From Atribacterota bacterium (GTDB lineage: Bacteria > Atribacterota > Phoenicimicrobiia > Phoenicimicrobiales > Phoenicimicrobiaceae), in assembly GCA_030668465.1 (NCBI GenBank), contig DAOUTX010000035.1, positions 1 to 8,687 of the forward strand: a stretch of 8,687 bases of DNA. Reading direction: 5' to 3'. The translations under genes were made by a program, and so were the position numbers. Shown in pieces: positions 6,297-8,687 of the stretch. How positions within the stretch are numbered: the stretch's first letter is position 1; the number at the start of each line of letters is the position of its first letter. A model generated the notes under the pieces. That model was not told the origin of the DNA. It made no database searches and was given only the letters and a program-made list of their open reading frames with translations.

Positions 6297-7172
6297 ATGG
6301 CAAGAAGAAATAGAACTGAAATGGAAGATAAAAATGCTATTTACCATATAATTTGTAAGGGTATGGAAAAAATTGACATATTTACCGATGATGTAGATAG
6401 AAATAAATTTCTACAACTTTTACAAAAAACGGTTATTTTTCACAAAGTTCACCTATTTTCCTATGTACTTATGGATACTCACTTTCATCTTCTTTTAAAG
6501 ACAGAAGAAGCAAATCTCTCTCAAGCCATGCAGTTTTTAAATTCCTCTTATGCCCACTGGTTCAACATAAGACACATTAGAAAGGGTCACCTCTTTCAGG
6601 ACCGATACAAAAGCCATCTTATCCTAAATTCTCTCTATTTATATAGTGTGGCTTCTTATATTAACCTAAATCCGGTAGAGGCCGGATTAGTGGATTCTCC
6701 TGAAGAATACCCCTGGAGTAGTTTTCAATATTTTCTCTCTATTCAAAATCAAAACAAAAACATTCCCCCTTGGTTGAACATTCGGGAATTATTAACACTT
6801 TGTCAAACCAGTTCAGAAAATTTTATAAATTTCGTAAAAGAAAATATCCAAAAAGATGATCCAAAAAATATCCTCCAAAATGTCACTAAAATAACCTCAA
6901 ATCAAATACAAAATAAATCACCCAGAAATATAAAAAATATATTAAGGAAAGCGAAAGAACAAATTGGAGACATGGAAACCAATAAACGGTTAAGAGATTT
7001 ACTTGTATATTTATTAATAAAAGAGGATTGCAGAGTAAAAGATGTAGCAAATTCTCTACATATGACCAGTCCAAACGTACTAAAAATATGTAAAAAGGTG
7101 GATAGAAATTTAATCTCTGATCGTATATACCAGTTCTGGCTAAATCATATTAAAATAACCCTATCTTTATAG
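6297..7172 (+). CDS. REP-associated tyrosine transposase (RAYT, Y1/HUH, IS200/IS605-like)
   Basis: Single-strand transposase of the Y1 HUH family; RAYTs bind and cleave palindromic REP hairpins. From Met at 6297 the protein has 291 residues and opens MARRNRTEMEDKNAIYHIICKGME, as relatives do. The HUH pair is His62-Phe-His64 in DTHFHLLL; GHLFQDRYKS spans 97-106; the likely catalytic Tyr121 is in SYINLNPVEAGLV; YPWSS (138-142) is another RAYT hallmark. The long AT-rich C-terminal extension ends in a helix-turn-helix-like segment (about 246-267, VKDVANSLHMTSPNVLKICK). An upstream in-frame ATG at 6246 adds 17 unalignable residues; I prefer 6297 on homology and on the promoter position. No ribosome site is obvious. 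The gene is bracketed by palindromes, the right one starting on the base after its TAG. The frame is intact, with all catalytic residues present. Confidence 0.93.
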   Translation: MARRNRTEMEDKNAIYHIICKGMEKIDIFTDDVDRNKFLQLLQKTVIFHKVHLFSYVLMDTHFHLLLKTEEANLSQAMQFLNSSYAHWFNIRHIRKGHLFQDRYKSHLILNSLYLYSVASYINLNPVEAGLVDSPEEYPWSSFQYFLSIQNQNKNIPPWLNIRELLTLCQTSSENFINFVKENIQKDDPKNILQNVTKITSNQIQNKSPRNIKNILRKAKEQIGDMETNKRLRDLLVYLLIKEDCRVKDVANSLHMTSPNVLKICKKVDRNLISDRIYQFWLNHIKITLSL

Positions 7173-7214
7173 AAAAGTTAACCAAAGGTGCCAGGCACCT
7201 TTTGGAAACTTTTT
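7173..7214. repeat. REP-like palindrome, copy 4 (hybrid A/B), right of the transposase
   Basis: The left arm 7173-7192 is type A (GTTAACCAAAGGTGCC) and the right arm 7194-7214 is type B (complement of GTTTCCAAAAGGTGCC), around A7193. The inner GGTGCC/GGCACC and outer AAAAG/CTTTT still pair, with mismatches in the middle. It starts directly after the transposase stop codon and ends 18 bp before the peptidase ATG. It is the only copy in the window whose arms do not match. Confidence 0.9.
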
Positions 7215-7232
7215 GGGAAGAAATATGAAAAT

Positions 7233-8687
7233 ATGAGAAAAAGAGTGATTTTTTTTATTATAATAACTTCACTAATCATTCTTCATGCTACTACTATGGT
7301 GGAGGCTGTTCACTATGACCCCGGCTTAAATTGGCAGGTTTTAGAAAGCCCCCACTTCTCAGTCTATTTTTCTAAACTGCAAAACAATGAACAAAATAAT
7401 AAAGATTTCGATAATAATAACGAACAATTAGCTCAAGTGGTAGCTGGTATTGCCGAGGAAACCTACCACCAGGTTAATGCCCAGCTCGGCTCGCCCAACA
7501 AACATCATCACCTGCAAAAGATAGCCATAATTATGGAAGATTTTTCTGATTATGCCTTTGGTTTTGCCTCCACTTTTCCCCATCGTGTGATCCGTCTTTC
7601 CTTAACCGCCCCCACCGCCAAATCCTTTGATATGAAATTTAAAAGCTGGCTCAAAATAGTAATCACTCACGAATACACTCATCTGGCTCATTTTGAGATG
7701 ACCGTCGGACCCACCACTGCCCTGCGCGCCCTATTCGGTCAGATACTCACTCCCAATGCCCTCCAACCCATTTGGTCGACTGAAGGATTAGCAGTTTACA
7801 ATGAAACAAAATTTACCGCCGGAGGCAGGGGAATAGATTCTCGCTACGATATGTATCTTCGTATGGCCGCCCTGGAAGACCGGTTTATTACTCTGGACCA
7901 GATAAATGGTTACTATCTTACTTCCTGGCCTGACGGCAGCGCACCCTATATTTATGGCCAATCCCTTATCCATTTTATTGCTCAAAAATACGGAGAAGAT
8001 AAAGTAATTGCCATGAGTGAAATTTTCTGTGAACATCCTTATTTTGGATTTAACTACGCCGTAAAAAGGTCGATAAGCCTGAACCTGGATGAACTATATC
8101 AAACCTGGAAAGACAACCTAAAAGAAAAGTATCAACTCCAGGCGCAAAAAATTCTCTCTCAAAAAAATCTCACTCCTTCTCAGCAATTAACCAAATACAA
8201 TTATTGGGTCGATTACCCGCACTGGCTCCCCACTCCCGATGGAGATAGAATAGCTGTTAGAGTTTATACTCCCCATTCCTATCCTTTTATCCAAATTATC
8301 GACCCCTTAAATTCTTCCGTTCCTTTTACACCTCGTTCTATTAAAAATCAATCATTAATTAAAAGAACCTATGGTCGGGATTCTTCTTTTAGCATATCTC
8401 CTGATAGTTCTAAAATAATTTATGCTAAATTAGACGATTATGAACAATTTTATAAATTTTATGACCTTTATTTATTCGACTTAAAAACAGAAAAAGAGAC
8501 CCGCCTTTCTGAAGGGCTGCGGGCTCGCGATCCCAGCTGGTCACCTGACCCGGAAAATCCTCAAATCGTAACGGTGATTAATCAATCAGGAACAAATAAT
8601 TTAGCCCTGATTAATTTACATTCTTCAAATTCATCGATTAATGAAACCCAGCACATCTATAAACCAATTACCAAAGAAGACATTGTC
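7233..8687 (+). CDS. Secreted HExxH metallopeptidase (peptidase MA-like) fused to a TolB-type beta-propeller, 3' end beyond window
   Basis: An open frame of 485 codons runs from ATG at 7233 to the last base with no stop. Residues 1-25 form a Sec signal (RKR, a long hydrophobic stretch, likely cleavage after VEA), so it should act outside the cytoplasm. The peptidase MA-like domain (about 35-300) has the zinc motif HEYTH (146-150, in TITHEYTHLAHFEM-type context: VITHEYTHLAHF) and WSTEGLAVYNE (181-191), whose Glu184 would be the third zinc ligand of a gluzincin. From about 320 on, stretches such as FSISPDSSKIIYA (about 394-406), LYLFDLKTE and DPSWSPD are WD40/TolB-like propeller blades. Natural substrates of this family are unclear. 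GGGAAG lies 12 nt before the ATG. A 3-codon frame (ATG AAA ATA TGA, 7225-7236) overlaps the start as ATGA. The palindrome at 7173-7214 occupies its leader. The gene looks less AT-rich than the transposase. Confidence 0.85.
   Translation, partial: MRKRVIFFIIITSLIILHATTMVEAVHYDPGLNWQVLESPHFSVYFSKLQNNEQNNKDFDNNNEQLAQVVAGIAEETYHQVNAQLGSPNKHHHLQKIAIIMEDFSDYAFGFASTFPHRVIRLSLTAPTAKSFDMKFKSWLKIVITHEYTHLAHFEMTVGPTTALRALFGQILTPNALQPIWSTEGLAVYNETKFTAGGRGIDSRYDMYLRMAALEDRFITLDQINGYYLTSWPDGSAPYIYGQSLIHFIAQKYGEDKVIAMSEIFCEHPYFGFNYAVKRSISLNLDELYQTWKDNLKEKYQLQAQKILSQKNLTPSQQLTKYNYWVDYPHWLPTPDGDRIAVRVYTPHSYPFIQIIDPLNSSVPFTPRSIKNQSLIKRTYGRDSSFSISPDSSKIIYAKLDDYEQFYKFYDLYLFDLKTEKETRLSEGLRARDPSWSPDPENPQIVTVINQSGTNNLALINLHSSNSSINETQHIYKPITKEDIV

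Noticed and set aside
6886..7074. Minus-strand open frame inside the transposase gene
   Set aside because: The sequence is antisense to the conserved transposase frame and low in complexity.
318..7214. Four similar palindromes as a CRISPR array
   Set aside because: They are kilobases apart with genes between, there are no regular spacers and no cas genes.
7225..7236. Frameshift at the start of the peptidase gene
   Set aside because: The frame from 7233 has a complete signal peptide and runs uninterrupted to the window end, so nothing upstream needs to be joined.
7788..8036. Minus-strand open frame inside the peptidase gene
   Set aside because: The plus-strand frame here encodes zinc-peptidase residues; the opposite frame has no motif.

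Overview
The window is AT-rich bacterial DNA with ordinary bacterial gene signals: Shine-Dalgarno sites, sigma70-like boxes, two probable TTG starts, a lipobox lipoprotein and a Sec signal peptide. The genes fit a low-GC bacterium that makes envelope polysaccharide. The secreted peptidase with a TolB-like propeller and the palindrome family hint at an uncultured or candidate-phylum, probably diderm lineage, but nothing here fixes the taxon.

Layout. Positions 1-2537 (minus strand) carry a sugar and envelope block, transcribed right to left: a bifunctional phosphoglucose/phosphomannose isomerase, a WecA/TagO-type polyprenyl-phosphate sugar-phosphate transferase, and the start of an NAD-dependent sugar-nucleotide epimerase/dehydratase cut by the window edge. 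Together they would supply hexose phosphates, load the first sugar phosphate onto the lipid carrier and modify a nucleotide sugar. Positions 2727-4799 (minus) encode a lipoprotein with Ig-like modules and a right-handed beta-helix. Positions 4956-6092 (minus) encode a membrane-anchored amidohydrolase with a good promoter at 6131-6159. From about 6193 the plus strand takes over: a REP-associated Y1/HUH transposase (RAYT), then a secreted HExxH metallopeptidase with a beta-propeller that runs off the right edge (7233 to end, open to 8687).

The most notable system is a palindrome family tied to the transposase. Four copies of a 41-43 bp near-perfect palindrome lie in intergenic gaps at 318-360, 2641-2681, 6193-6235 and 7173-7214. 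The last two bracket the transposase, and 7173 is the base right after its stop codon. There are two sequence sub-types (arm core GTTAACCAAAGGTGCC or GTTTCCAAAAGGTGCC), each with matching changes in both arms. The copy after the transposase is a hybrid, with a type A left arm and a type B right arm. The outer half-sites of the transposase unit are both type B, as if the unit had split a type B palindrome. The copy at 2641-2681 is flanked by an imperfect direct repeat of about 14 bp.

Other non-coding structure: a degenerate 8-nt ladder built on YAATT at about 1307-1410, between the isomerase and transferase genes. No gap over 300 bases lacks a gene. I saw no tRNA, rRNA, CRISPR array or riboswitch.
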